This document shows positions 11,901 through 19,246 of a stretch of DNA of 64,000 nt, piece after piece. A program made the position numbers and the translations under genes. Position 1 is the first letter of the stretch, and each line of letters begins with the position of its first letter. The notes beneath the pieces are model-generated. The model was not told where the DNA came from and made no database searches. It saw nothing but the letters and a program-made list of their open reading frames with translations. The DNA comes from CAVORB01 sp963698495 (GTDB lineage Bacteria > Pseudomonadota > Gammaproteobacteria > Chromatiales > Chromatiaceae): contig CAVORB010000006.1 of the NCBI GenBank assembly GCA_963698495.1, positions 1 to 64,000 of the forward strand. Reading direction: 5' to 3'.

Positions 11901-12043
11901 AGGAGCGCATCCACGACATGATCGAGCAGAAGAAGGCCCTTGCCGGCGCCATCGTCGGCAGCGACGAATCCTGGCTCACCCAACTCGACAACGAGCGCTT
12001 CAAGGCGCTGATCCGCCTCAACCGCGAGAGCGTGGTGGACTGA
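8927..12043 (+). CDS. SNF2-family DEAD/DEAH-type ATPase/helicase
   Basis: The protein has 1038 residues. The N-terminal half (about 1-560) is the SNF2-associated region found in bacterial HepA/RapA-like proteins. The C-terminal half is a full SNF2 motor: Walker A in LADDMGLGKTMQ (about residue 585), LIAPTSVIGNWQKE, DEAQ box VVLDEAQNIKNP, ALTGTPVENRLMDLWS, LIFSQFTEIG, LHGGTPRGRR and the arginine-finger motif DRWWNPAVEDQASDRAFRIG. Such proteins translocate on double-stranded DNA or remodel protein-DNA complexes. ATG 8927 has a GGAG four to five bases upstream. The next gene starts two bases after its stop and encodes a SWIM zinc-finger protein, a partnership often seen for bacterial SNF2 proteins, so a joint role on DNA is likely. 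A defence role is only inference. Confidence 0.92.
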   Translation: MRILHAFWLPDAVEAFAQGGALWLWAETLQLRPARRAREARPHPFSVTSGDWPALVAEVGLDLSPIELRAALRSCALQLPSAADAPLPSPQLAKVWEQGIDEDNAALLPWQVDCLRLDYPIKQLSDLHFLAFYRSEGLQTGGDFLFWYWFTQELKRLLVRDQYFPALIYREPPKRKGARKVPPFELYGSWQWAVDSYEDLIAKAADRMPAACAAGLDGLADAQGLLRHCAEVLLDRIVRQTPLTATFTKKLENSLLASCLAPIPAEEPWRAPGTGLDSYRQWRRWRQRILGAGQEAAFYLGFRLTEPPAEDEAAWTLQFVAVPRDDPSQRLALADYWLMSPAERKQARLQLGGDFETQVLLNLGLAARMVPKLWEGLDTAVPQAVSLDLDAAFAFLKEWAWVLEDAGFKVIVPAWWTPQGRRRVKIRLRSSSAKKAAGAAPGTGGLSLENLVRYRYQLAVGDEVVSEEEWRRLVESKTPLVRFRGQWIELDRDKMQEMLAFWHRHGQETPEMSIQELLRRTATDDTHEVDRDDALAEMLERLRDRGRLEPVADLPRLKAELRDYQRRGVAWLRFLEQLGLNGCLADDMGLGKTMQVIARLVQERDGGEVLAPTLLIAPTSVIGNWQKETEKFAPCLRTLIHHGPDRAQNGDDFEQRLGGKDLVITSYALVRRDQGLFAALDWHRVVLDEAQNIKNPAAAQTKAVNKLRARHRLALTGTPVENRLMDLWSIFNFMNPGYLDTQARFRNRFELPVQRDNDPAQTATLKRLVEPFILRRVKTDKAIIRDLPDKVEAIQYCNLGREQAALYESVVREVERELEEKEGIERQGLMLSTLMRLKQICNHPAQFLQDGSPFTPERSHKLERLNAMLEEVMAEGDSVLIFSQFTEIGAALERLLRQALHYNTFYLHGGTPRGRRESMIEAFQDPATEPSIFVLSLKAGGVGITLTKANHVFHFDRWWNPAVEDQASDRAFRIGQEKSVFVHKFVTLGTLEERIHDMIEQKKALAGAIVGSDESWLTQLDNERFKALIRLNRESVVD

Positions 12044-12045
12044 GC

Positions 12046-12882
12046 ATGGCGGGCCTCGGCAGGACCTGGTGGGGGCAGCGCTTCATCGAGGCGCTGGAGG
12101 GCTTCACCGACAGGGGGCGGCTGCAGCGAGGGCGCGGCTATAGCGGCGAGCGCCGCATCCTGGCCTTCGCAATTGACGATGGCCTGGTGACCGCGACGGT
12201 ACGCGGCAACGTCAACCCCTATTACGGCGTCTACAAGGAGCCCCGCTACAAGACCCGCATCCGGATGGCGCCGATTCCCCCCGAGGAGTGGGAGAAGGCC
12301 ATCGTCCATCTGGGATGCAACGCCGCCCTGGTCGCAAAGCTCCTGATGAACGAGATGCCCGACAACATCGACCAGGCCTTTGCCGGCATGAAGCTCCCGC
12401 TGTTGCCGCGCAGCCGCGTGGATTTCGCCCTGACCGAGTGCTCCTGCCCGGACTACGCCAATCCGTGCAAGCACATCGCCGGGGTTTACTATCGCCTCGC
12501 CGGCCAACTGGACCGCGACCCCTTTCTCTTGTTCGAGCTCCGGGGCCTTGCGCGGGATCGCCTGCACCAGGCCTTGAGCAAAACGCCCCTGGGCAAGGCC
12601 CTGGTCTCGTTGACGGACGATCAATCCGCGGACATCGCTGCGGATGAGTCCTTCTATACCCGGCCGGTACCCGCAACGGCCGCGCCGGACTACCACGCCT
12701 TCTGGCATGGCAAGAGAAGATTGCCTGGCGAGATCGCGCCCGCCGTTCCCGCGGCGATCCCGGGCATGCTGACGAAGAAAGGCGGGGATTTTCCACCCTT
12801 CTGGGACAAAGAGACCTCCTTCCTGGCGGTGATGGAGGAGCTGCACCTGCGCGTGCGCCAGAAGAACAAAGGCGTCTTGTAG
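12046..12882 (+). CDS. SWIM zinc-finger protein, partner of the SNF2 ATPase
   Basis: The protein has 278 residues. It begins MAGLGRTWWGQRFIEALEGF, where the tryptophan-rich opening is typical of stand-alone SWIM proteins. It carries the zinc motif CSCPDYANPCKHIAGVYY (CxCxnCxH) at about residues 130-147. SWIM domains bind zinc and are thought to mediate DNA or protein contacts. The gene starts two bases after the SNF2 stop and is almost certainly cotranscribed with it. Downstream the strand enters a gene-free repeat region, so the two-gene operon ends here. What the pair does in the cell cannot be read from the sequence. Confidence 0.9.
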   Translation: MAGLGRTWWGQRFIEALEGFTDRGRLQRGRGYSGERRILAFAIDDGLVTATVRGNVNPYYGVYKEPRYKTRIRMAPIPPEEWEKAIVHLGCNAALVAKLLMNEMPDNIDQAFAGMKLPLLPRSRVDFALTECSCPDYANPCKHIAGVYYRLAGQLDRDPFLLFELRGLARDRLHQALSKTPLGKALVSLTDDQSADIAADESFYTRPVPATAAPDYHAFWHGKRRLPGEIAPAVPAAIPGMLTKKGGDFPPFWDKETSFLAVMEELHLRVRQKNKGVL

Positions 12883-12929
12883 CCGACGAGGAGCGCTGTG
12901 ACACAAAGTTCCCTCGTTCACTGCAAGTA

Positions 12930-13020
12930 CACTGGCGGTACACAAGCGGTCACGAAAGCCCTTCGCCGCGATCCTTCTGCGACAGTAAGTACACGCCAGG
13001 TTCACTGGCGGTACACAAGC
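12930..13020. repeat. Pair of direct repeats 73 bases apart
   Basis: CACTGGCGGTACACAAGC occurs perfectly at 12930-12947 and again at 13003-13020. Each copy is preceded by a related AAGTACAC word (near 12924 and 12987), so the duplicated unit is longer than the perfect core. It lies in the gene-free stretch between the SWIM gene and the iteron-like array. It could be a recombination or protein-binding site at the left side of the mobile element. Confidence 0.7.
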
Positions 13021-13138
13021 CTGTAGGGACCAGCCCGAGATCCCCAATCGTCACCATCGGGAAAGGTGTCGGAAGATTGCGCTCTTTCGCTGCGGCGCTA
13101 CGGCGAACGCCGTGCTTTACTGCGCGGCGTGATCGGGG

Positions 13139-13488
13139 TGCGGGCGGAAACAGGCGTGGATGTCAGCCTGCGGGCGGAAGCGCCGCGCCACCGAAAACCC
13201 GTAACGGTCTGATCGGATTGCCAAAACGCTCGCGGGCGGAAACACACCGGTCGGTATGTCTGCGGGCGAACACAAGCCGCGGACTTCACGGTTTCCGGGG
13301 ATGCGGGCGAATACAGGTAGCGGTCAAAGTGTGCGGGCGAATACGGGTCGGGCCAGGGCGCACCTAATCGACTGATTCGAGATGCAAAAACCTGCGGGTC
13401 AAAACAGGCCCTTCGGTCGGGGTGCGGGCGAAAGCAAGCCCCCGACGCGCCGCTCCAGGGCAGGCATTGGGGTGCGGGCGGCAACGGG
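13139..13488 (+). repeat. Iteron-like array of nine degenerate repeats
   Basis: Nine copies of a word close to TGCGGGCGRAAACAGG begin near 13139, 13169, 13231, 13261, 13302, 13332, 13393, 13423 and 13473. They fall into four pairs, each with exactly 30 bases between starts, separated by 41-62 bases, plus one single copy. All have the same orientation. The array ends about 50 bases before the ATG of a MobI-like gene. Directly repeated binding sites of this kind are typical of replication origins and transfer origins, and the SXT/R391 and IncA/C families have oriT beside mobI. An oriT or oriV role here is inference. It is not a CRISPR array: the repeat is too short and degenerate and the spacers are too small. 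Confidence 0.7.
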
Positions 13489-13538
13489 TATCGGGTTTCA
13501 CTTTGGTTAGATATGTGGGAACAGGGGAGGCGTGGAGC

Positions 13539-14072
13539 ATGTCCCGAGAGACGCCGGAGATCGAGGAAACCGTCGAGGCCTGGGCGCATGCGCGTCTGGA
13601 GGCGCTGGCCGCCGAAGCCGCTGAGGTGGCATCGCAGTTCTATCTGCGCGCGGCCCAGGAGCGCGCCGCCCGCCCGCGCGAGGAATGGGGCCGAGTCGGC
13701 GTGCGGGTACGACCGGTGCGTGCGGTACGTGCCGCCCCCGGGGCCTTCTCCATCGAGTGGTTCACCCGGCGCTGGGTCAACCGGGCTGGAAGCCGGGCGC
13801 GGACCTTCACGACGTACCTCCGTCGGGGCAAAGGTGACCGCTACTCCCGCTCGGTCCTGGCCGGCGTCGCTCAACCCTGGGAGCTTGCGCTTGCCGAGGC
13901 CTTGGAAGAGCGCTTCGCCGAGATCCGCCGCTTGGCGCGCGGTGTCTCGAGGGTGCGGATGGCCTTTCGCCAGCATGCGAAACTGGAACGTATGATGACC
14001 GAGGAACGCGGACAACGAATCCAGCCCGACGCCAGCCACAAGATTTTGACTGGAGTATTTAGCAATGACTGA
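13539..14072 (+). CDS. MobI-like conjugative transfer protein (putative)
   Basis: The protein has 177 residues. ATG 13539 follows GGGAGG at a good distance. The central part (GAFSIEWFTRRWVN, then TTYLRRGKGDRYSRSVLAGV and PWELALAEALEERFAEIR) resembles MobI(A/C) proteins, which act at oriT in SXT/R391 and IncA/C elements. The resemblance is judged by eye and moderate. It lies just after the iteron-like array, matching the known arrangement of oriT next to mobI. Its 3' end overlaps the next small gene by eight bases, so it leads a run of element genes. If it is not MobI, it is an element protein of unknown function. Confidence 0.6.
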   Translation: MSRETPEIEETVEAWAHARLEALAAEAAEVASQFYLRAAQERAARPREEWGRVGVRVRPVRAVRAAPGAFSIEWFTRRWVNRAGSRARTFTTYLRRGKGDRYSRSVLAGVAQPWELALAEALEERFAEIRRLARGVSRVRMAFRQHAKLERMMTEERGQRIQPDASHKILTGVFSND

Positions 14073-14364
14073 ACGTTCATCTGTTCCCCTCTCAACGCAG
14101 GGAAACAACGCCCGTGAGGCTTCGTTCGACACCTCGGATTTCTATCTTGCCTGCTTTCTTCGATGTAGGGGGTACAGGCTCTCCGGCGTGAGCAGTCGCG
14201 GTAGCAAGCGCACCTTCCAATTTGACCGCCCCTCCGACATGGACGGCGAAATCCTGAGTTACGTAAACGCCGAGGCCGAAGTGCCGGCCGTCGCTTTCGT
14301 CGGCGTCATCCGGGAGATGAAGAGCCTGTTGCACAGCATGTCCGGAGGCGCGCATGAACATTGA
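14065..14364 (+). CDS. Small DUF5659-like element protein
   Basis: The protein has 99 residues. The segment SDFYLACFLRCRGYRLSGVS followed by RTFQFDRPSDMDGEILSYVN and AVAFVGVIREMKSLLHSM matches the pattern of DUF5659 proteins, small soluble proteins common on integrative elements and phages. Their function is unknown. The gene overlaps the end of the MobI-like gene by eight bases and the start of the next gene by eleven, so it is translated within an operon. Confidence 0.72.
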   Translation: MTERSSVPLSTQGNNAREASFDTSDFYLACFLRCRGYRLSGVSSRGSKRTFQFDRPSDMDGEILSYVNAEAEVPAVAFVGVIREMKSLLHSMSGGAHEH

Positions 14365-14563
14365 TGAAACAGAGGCAACCGCGGCTGGCCAGCTGGACCA
14401 CGCCTTGAAGCTGCTGGTCTCCGTGGTCAAGGACGGTCTGGAACACGGCTTTTTCGACTATGGCGTGAGCGGCGAGATCGTCAACGGTCGCAAGCGGCGT
14501 CTGACGATCAAGGCAGGGAAGAGCCACCAGTTCACGATCCCAGAAGAGGAGCTCAAGAACTAA
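14354..14563 (+). CDS. Small hypothetical element protein
   Basis: The protein has 69 residues and no family I recognise. It is acidic at the start and basic in the middle (NGRKRRLTIKAGKSHQF), without a membrane segment. ATG 14354 overlaps the end of the preceding gene by eleven bases, which supports translational coupling and a real gene. About 130 bases separate it from the next start. Confidence 0.65.
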   Translation: MNIDETEATAAGQLDHALKLLVSVVKDGLEHGFFDYGVSGEIVNGRKRRLTIKAGKSHQFTIPEEELKN

Positions 14564-14696
14564 CCCGCTCAATCAAGCGACTCCTGAGACGGGAGCGCTC
14601 ACTACGATTTTCGGTCACTCGCGATCGGTGCGACTCCGACGCCGAGGACCTGCGAGCTCGGTCGCCTTCACGGGCGATTCCAGCCGGTCTTCGGGA

Positions 14697-14900
14697 ATGC
14701 AGATGCGAGAGACCAGACCCAACCACGTCGACGACACGCTTGCCGTGTGGCAGCGGCGTTCCAGGCGCCAATTGTCGCGGGAGGACGCGCGCGAGATCGT
14801 CGAGAACATCACCGGCTTCTTCACCATCCTTGCCGAGTGGTCCCGCCAAGAGGAACGGGAGCGTTACGATGCGAAAACCCGCGGAGGGATCGACGCATGA
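14697..14900 (+). CDS. Small hypothetical protein upstream of the primase
   Basis: The protein has about 67 residues. The frame is open from 14628, but the ATG at 14697 (or 14703) fits better. The body is charged and helical (DDTLAVWQRRSRRQLSREDA, EIVENITGFFTILAEWSRQE). The stop overlaps the primase start in an ATGA arrangement at 14897-14900, so the two are coupled. Short proteins of this type are often found before primases on integrative elements; no function is assigned. Confidence 0.65.
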   Translation: MQMRETRPNHVDDTLAVWQRRSRRQLSREDAREIVENITGFFTILAEWSRQEERERYDAKTRGGIDA

Positions 14901-15796
14901 ACGCGGAGACGCTTGCCCGCGCCCTTGGGGGACGTCGCGCTGGCAGCCAGTGGATGGCTCCTTGCCCCTCCCACGACGACAGCCAACCGAGCCTTTCGAT
15001 CAGGGATGGGGATAACGGCAAGGTCCTGGTGCGGTGCCATGCTGGCTGCGACCAGGCTCTGGTGATCGTCGAGCTTCGGGCGCGGGGTCTATGGGACGAC
15101 GCCCACGTCTGCCCGAGACCTACCGTGGCCAAGCGAACCCAGCGGCATTTCGCCGCGTACGCAGCGAAGGACGAGAGCGAGCGAACGACGGCCGCCGTGC
15201 GCCTCTGGCGTTCGGCTGTACCAGCCGCGGGCACCCCCGCCGAAATCTATCTGCACTTCCGCGGGATCGGCATCGCGGTTCCGCCCTCAGTCCGCTTCCA
15301 TCCCCGCTTGAAGCATCCAACCGGCGGGACATGGCCCGGCATGGTTTCGCTCGTCACCCGCGGGACCGACGGCGAGCCTCTGGCTATCCATCGCACCTTT
15401 CTAGCCCCTGATGGTGCGGGCAAGGCGCCCGTCACCCCGCAGAAGATGATGCTCGGACCGTGCCACAACGGCGCGGTGCGCCTCGCCACCGCCACCGGGA
15501 AGCTGATGGTCGGCGAGGGCATCGAGACTTGTCTTGCGGTTATGCAAGCAACAGGGCTGCCCGCCTGGGCCGCGCTTTCGACCTCGGGTCTGCGGTTGCT
15601 GGAGCTACCGGCCGAGATCCGCGAGGTGATCGTCCTGGCGGACGGTGACGATCCCGGCGAGGCGGCGGCACTCGACGCGGCCCGGCGCTGGAAGCGCGAA
15701 GGCAGGACGGTGCGCATTGCGCACCCGCCGAGCGGCATGGACTTCAACGATGTCCTGCTGGGTCGCCACGCGTGTGCGCCGGAGGCGCCAGTATGA
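14897..15796 (+). CDS. CHC2-zinc-finger/Toprim primase of a mobile element
   Basis: The protein has 299 residues. An N-terminal zinc finger (CPSHDDSQPSLSI with a following CHAGC, about residues 23-52) resembles the CHC2 finger of DnaG-type primases. A Toprim domain follows, with the catalytic glutamate in LMVGEGIETCLAVM (about residue 205) and the aspartate motif VIVLADGDDPGEAAALD. Such small primases make RNA primers for element or phage replication and transfer. The start overlaps the upstream small gene and the stop overlaps the ATPase start (ATGA at 15793-15796), so primase and ATPase form a tight unit. It is shorter than DnaG and lacks the helicase-binding domain. Confidence 0.85.
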   Translation: MNAETLARALGGRRAGSQWMAPCPSHDDSQPSLSIRDGDNGKVLVRCHAGCDQALVIVELRARGLWDDAHVCPRPTVAKRTQRHFAAYAAKDESERTTAAVRLWRSAVPAAGTPAEIYLHFRGIGIAVPPSVRFHPRLKHPTGGTWPGMVSLVTRGTDGEPLAIHRTFLAPDGAGKAPVTPQKMMLGPCHNGAVRLATATGKLMVGEGIETCLAVMQATGLPAWAALSTSGLRLLELPAEIREVIVLADGDDPGEAAALDAARRWKREGRTVRIAHPPSGMDFNDVLLGRHACAPEAPV

Positions 15797-17712
15797 CCAG
15801 CGTACCGGAAAGCCTGATCTGCGCGGCCGTCGACAACGCGGAAGAAGTCCGCGACCCGCTGGACGATCTGCTCGCACGCACCGAGGCCGACCCGGGTGCG
15901 CCATTCGCGCCGGAGGTGCTCGAAGCTCTTGTTGCCCTGCGGCAGGCGGATCGCGCACGGTTCGAAGGCCTGCGCGCCCAGCTCAAGCGCGCCGGCTGCC
16001 GGGTCACCGCGCTGGATGGGGCGCTGGCTGAGGAAGCTGGCGTGGACAGCAGCCGCGGCCCGAAACAGGCGGACGCTCTGATCGATCTGGCCCAGGAAGC
16101 GGAGCTGTTCCACAGCCCCGACGCCACAGCCTTCGCCGATCTACTGGTCAACGGACACCGCGAAACCTGGCCCGTCCGCACGAAAGGTTTCCGTCGCTGG
16201 CTGGCCCGGCGATTCTTCGAGGCGACCGGTGGTGCGCCAAACTCCGAGGCCCTGCAGTCCGCCCTCAACGTCATCGAGGCGAAGGCCCATTTCGACGGTC
16301 CGGAGCGGGAGGTGCACATCCGCATCGGTGGCTTGGGGGACAAGCTCTACCTGGACCTCGGAGATGATGCCTGGCGGGCGGTGGAGATCGACAGCGGGAG
16401 CTGGAGCGTGGTCGACGAGCCTCCGGTGCGGTTCCGGCGCGCCGCCGGCATGCAACCACTACCCACTCCTGAGCGGGGCGGTTCCATTGATACTCTGCGC
16501 CGCTTCCTGAACGTCCAGGGCGACAACGACTTCACACTCGTCGTGGCATGGGCGCTCGCCGTGCTGCGCAACTGCGGACCCTATCCGGTGCTCGTGCTGT
16601 CGGGTGAACAAGGCTCGGCGAAATCAACCTTCTCCGCCGTTCTTCGCTCCCTGCTCGACCCCAACACCGCACCGCTGCGCGCCCTGCCGCGCGAGGACCG
16701 TGACCTGTTCATCGCGGCGAACAACGGTCACGTCCTGGCCTTCGATAACGTCTCGGGCCTGCCTTCATGGGTCTCCGATACCCTGTGCCGTCTTGCTACC
16801 GGCGGCGGCTTCGCGGTGCGCCAGCTCTACACCGACCAGGACGAGGTTCTGTTCGATGCCGCGCGCCCGGTAATCCTGAACGGCATCGAGGACATCGTTA
16901 CGCGCCCCGACCTGGCCGATCGGGCCATCTTCCTGACCCTGGAGGCAATCCCCGAGGAGCGCCGCCGGCCCGAGAAGGTGCTGTGGGCGGAGCTCAGTGC
17001 CGCCCGGCCCCAGCTTCTGGGCACGTTGCTTGATGCGGTTTCGCACGGCCTCAAGCGGCTGCCGGAGACCCAACTCCACAGCCTGCCGCGCATGGCGGAC
17101 TTCGCGCTGTGGGCGACGGCCTGCGAGACCGCGTTGTGGACGGCCGGCACCTTCGGTGCTGCCTATGCGGGGAACCGGGACGAGGCCGTCGACAGCGTTA
17201 TCGAGGCCGACCCGGTGGGTTCTGCATTACGTTCCCTGATCGGTACGCGGACGGTGTGGACGGGCACGGCCTCGGATCTTCTGGGCGCCCTTGACGAGGA
17301 GGTCGGTGAGAAGGTGCGCAAATCCAAGGCCTGGCCGTCGTCGGCACGGGCGTTGTCGGGAAGGGTCCGCCGGGCTGCCACTTTCCTGCGCAAAATCGGC
17401 ATCGACATCACGTTTGAGCGCGAGGGACGAGCCAGGACCCGTACCATCCGAATTGTCCGCAACCTGGAACATGCTCCGGTAAGACCGTCCACAGCGCCCG
17501 TATCGTCCTCGCCGTTGCGAAATGCCCCGCGAAATAACGGCTTCGATAAGGTTGACCGGCGGACGGTCAGCCGGACCGCGGACGCAAACGCCGGTCGAAC
17601 CGCCCTCGAGACCGTCCGCAACAACCTCCTCCAAAACAATGAGATGGCCAATGTGGACGGTGCGGACGCAAATCTACAGGCCCATTTCCGTGGCTGGAGG
17701 ACACGCCTGTGA
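15793..17712 (+). CDS. AAA/superfamily 3-type ATPase paired with the primase
   Basis: The protein has 639 residues. The N-terminal 250 residues show no motif I recognise. The ATPase domain has Walker A in LSGEQGSAKSTFSAVL (about residue 275) and a Walker B-like VLAFDNVSGLPSW, followed by a sensor-like ARPVILNGIEDIVTRPDLAD. The Gln-Gly-Ser-Ala-Lys-Ser P-loop and the following segments are typical of the large ATPase seen beside Toprim primases on integrative elements, presumably the replicative helicase. The C-terminal 90 residues are low-complexity and polar. It overlaps the primase upstream and the next gene downstream by four bases each. Confidence 0.82.
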   Translation: MTSVPESLICAAVDNAEEVRDPLDDLLARTEADPGAPFAPEVLEALVALRQADRARFEGLRAQLKRAGCRVTALDGALAEEAGVDSSRGPKQADALIDLAQEAELFHSPDATAFADLLVNGHRETWPVRTKGFRRWLARRFFEATGGAPNSEALQSALNVIEAKAHFDGPEREVHIRIGGLGDKLYLDLGDDAWRAVEIDSGSWSVVDEPPVRFRRAAGMQPLPTPERGGSIDTLRRFLNVQGDNDFTLVVAWALAVLRNCGPYPVLVLSGEQGSAKSTFSAVLRSLLDPNTAPLRALPREDRDLFIAANNGHVLAFDNVSGLPSWVSDTLCRLATGGGFAVRQLYTDQDEVLFDAARPVILNGIEDIVTRPDLADRAIFLTLEAIPEERRRPEKVLWAELSAARPQLLGTLLDAVSHGLKRLPETQLHSLPRMADFALWATACETALWTAGTFGAAYAGNRDEAVDSVIEADPVGSALRSLIGTRTVWTGTASDLLGALDEEVGEKVRKSKAWPSSARALSGRVRRAATFLRKIGIDITFEREGRARTRTIRIVRNLEHAPVRPSTAPVSSSPLRNAPRNNGFDKVDRRTVSRTADANAGRTALETVRNNLLQNNEMANVDGADANLQAHFRGWRTRL

Positions 17713-18371
17713 GCGCCGCCGAGACACTGGCAGCAGCGCAGGCCGCGGGTGTGATGCTGGGTGTCGACGGGATGGACTTGCTGATCGAGGCCGACTACGT
17801 TCCGCCACCGGAACTGCTCGATGCGCTGCGGCGTGACAAGGGGGAGATCCTGGCATTACTTCGCACCCGAGAGGTCGGCGAAGAGACCCCCGCAGCCGAG
17901 ACCAGCAATTCACCGAACCTGCCCGGCCTGACGCTCGCGGAGCTTGAGGAAGTAGCAGGCGAGGACTGGCCGGAGGTGCGCGATGACCCGCAGGTGCTTG
18001 AAGCCCTGGCGCACGCCGTCATCACGCGCCGCCAGCGTGAGCGGGGCGAACGCCCCTCGCACTGGTCCGAAAGCTGCGATTGCGCCGGCTGCGGCCCCGT
18101 CTACCTCTGGCGCGGCAGTCCGGCGTCGGTGCTTGGTTGCCCCTGGTGCTTCAACCGCGCGGAGGGACAGCCGATCCCGCGGCCCGTGGCCGTGACCTGT
18201 GGTACCTGCCGCCACTTCCAGCGCATCAACCACCCGCATCTTGGCCACTGCGACAAGGGTCGACCGGAGGCCATCGCGGGCCTGTGGGATACTGACCGGC
18301 GTGGTTGCGACCGGTGGCTACCATCGGCTCAGAATCGAACAGTCGAGAAGGGCGATGCGAAGGCGCCGTAA
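17709..18371 (+). CDS. TubC-docking-like protein with zinc-ribbon cysteines
   Basis: The protein has 220 residues with a GTG start at 17709 overlapping the ATPase stop. Residues 1-55 (ETLAAAQAAGVMLGVDGMDL, PPELLDALRRDKGEILALL) resemble the TubC N-terminal docking domain that is often found on integrative-element proteins. The C-terminal half has several cysteine pairs (CDCAGCGP, CPWCFN, CGTCRHF, then HCDKG and GCDRW) likely to bind zinc. The role on the element is unknown; its position suggests a link with the primase and ATPase. Confidence 0.75.
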   Translation: MSAAETLAAAQAAGVMLGVDGMDLLIEADYVPPPELLDALRRDKGEILALLRTREVGEETPAAETSNSPNLPGLTLAELEEVAGEDWPEVRDDPQVLEALAHAVITRRQRERGERPSHWSESCDCAGCGPVYLWRGSPASVLGCPWCFNRAEGQPIPRPVAVTCGTCRHFQRINHPHLGHCDKGRPEAIAGLWDTDRRGCDRWLPSAQNRTVEKGDAKAP

Positions 18372-18578
18372 CGTGCGGTAACAGATCGTGTTGATCACTT
18401 CACTTTTCTCTCGACGCTCGCCTGGAGACCTCCCTTGAACGAACAAACCAAGGAAGATGCGGCAGGAGGATACGCCCTCACCAGGTTCAACGCCCTAATC
18501 TGTTTCGTAGAATCCGATTGCCTGGCCCCTCTTAGGGCAGTACATTTGCATCACCGATTGTTTTCGGGCGGGATCTCC

Positions 18579-18779
18579 ATGGCGCGCACCAAGAACGAAG
18601 TCCTTACCATCCGCACCACGGCCGAGGTCAAGGCGCTGCTGAAGCTCGCCGCCGAGCGCGAGCGCCGCTCCGCTGCCTCTATGATCGAGGTATTGGTCTT
18701 GGACTATGCGAAAGCGCACGGCCTCGACGTTTCGAGTACGGATCCGGCGGCCAAGCAAAACCGCATTCACGACAAATAG
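18579..18779 (+). CDS. Small ribbon-helix-helix-like protein
   Basis: The protein has 66 residues. The frame is open from 18435, but the natural start is ATG 18579 because the protein then opens MARTKNEVLTIRTTAEVKAL, the pattern of a ribbon-helix-helix DNA-binding domain (beta strand VLTIRTT, then helices around LLKLAAERERRSAASMIEVL). No partner toxin gene follows. It may regulate the element. Confidence 0.65.
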   Translation: MARTKNEVLTIRTTAEVKALLKLAAERERRSAASMIEVLVLDYAKAHGLDVSSTDPAAKQNRIHDK

Positions 18780-18899
18780 CCGATACAAACCATACAAGAC
18801 GAACTACGCCATTCGATTCAAACCCGCGGAGCAAGATGTTCAGAGCCAAAGGATCACTCGCGGCAACAATCCCGATCGAGGGCGAGTAGTGAGGATTCA

Positions 18900-19238
18900 A
18901 TGAAAACGGTTCGCGATGCATGCCAGCTTGAGCAGAACGCCCTTTCCATCAAGCTCAGCGACCAGATCGAGCAGCTCGATGAGCTGATCAACGCCGAAGG
19001 GGGCGGCAAGTCATTCTTCGAGAAGACCCTCATCACGCAGGGCATGCAGGACCTCATTAGTGAGGGCATCGCCCGGCTGGCAGGAACCTCATCCCAAGCC
19101 CGTACCTCGTCGCACGGCTGGAAGACCTCCGTCCCGAAGAAGCCAGCGCAGCGCGATTGCTGCGCGAGACGTCGAACAACCAGCGGATTGGCTAGCTCCG
19201 GTGCCTTCGCGACCCGCACCACACAGTCTTTTCAATGA
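18900..19238 (+). pseudogene. N-terminal fragment of a DUF499-type ATPase (broken)
   Basis: Residues 1-67 (MKTVRDACQLEQNALSIKLS, then DQIEQLDELINAEGGGKSFF and ITQGMQDLISEGIARLAGTSSQA) look like the start of large DUF499 ATP-binding proteins, which occur with methyltransferases and helicases in defence islands. In the family this is followed by a P-loop; here the sequence becomes Arg/Ser/Thr-rich and stops at residue 112. The intact family member is around a thousand residues, so only the very beginning remains. The next gene (MntA type) starts nine bases later. The call rests on my memory of the family N-terminus and should be checked by a search. Confidence 0.6.
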
Positions 19239-19246
19239 GGCATCAC

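Noticed and set aside
12883..13138. Copy of the tRNA-Asn 3' end marking the left attachment site
   Set aside because: I searched by eye here and in other gaps to the left and found no convincing match, so no left boundary is called.
13139..13488. CRISPR-like regular array
   Set aside because: The repeat core is only about 16 bases and degenerate, gaps vary, unit spacing is 30 bases in pairs, and no cas genes are present.
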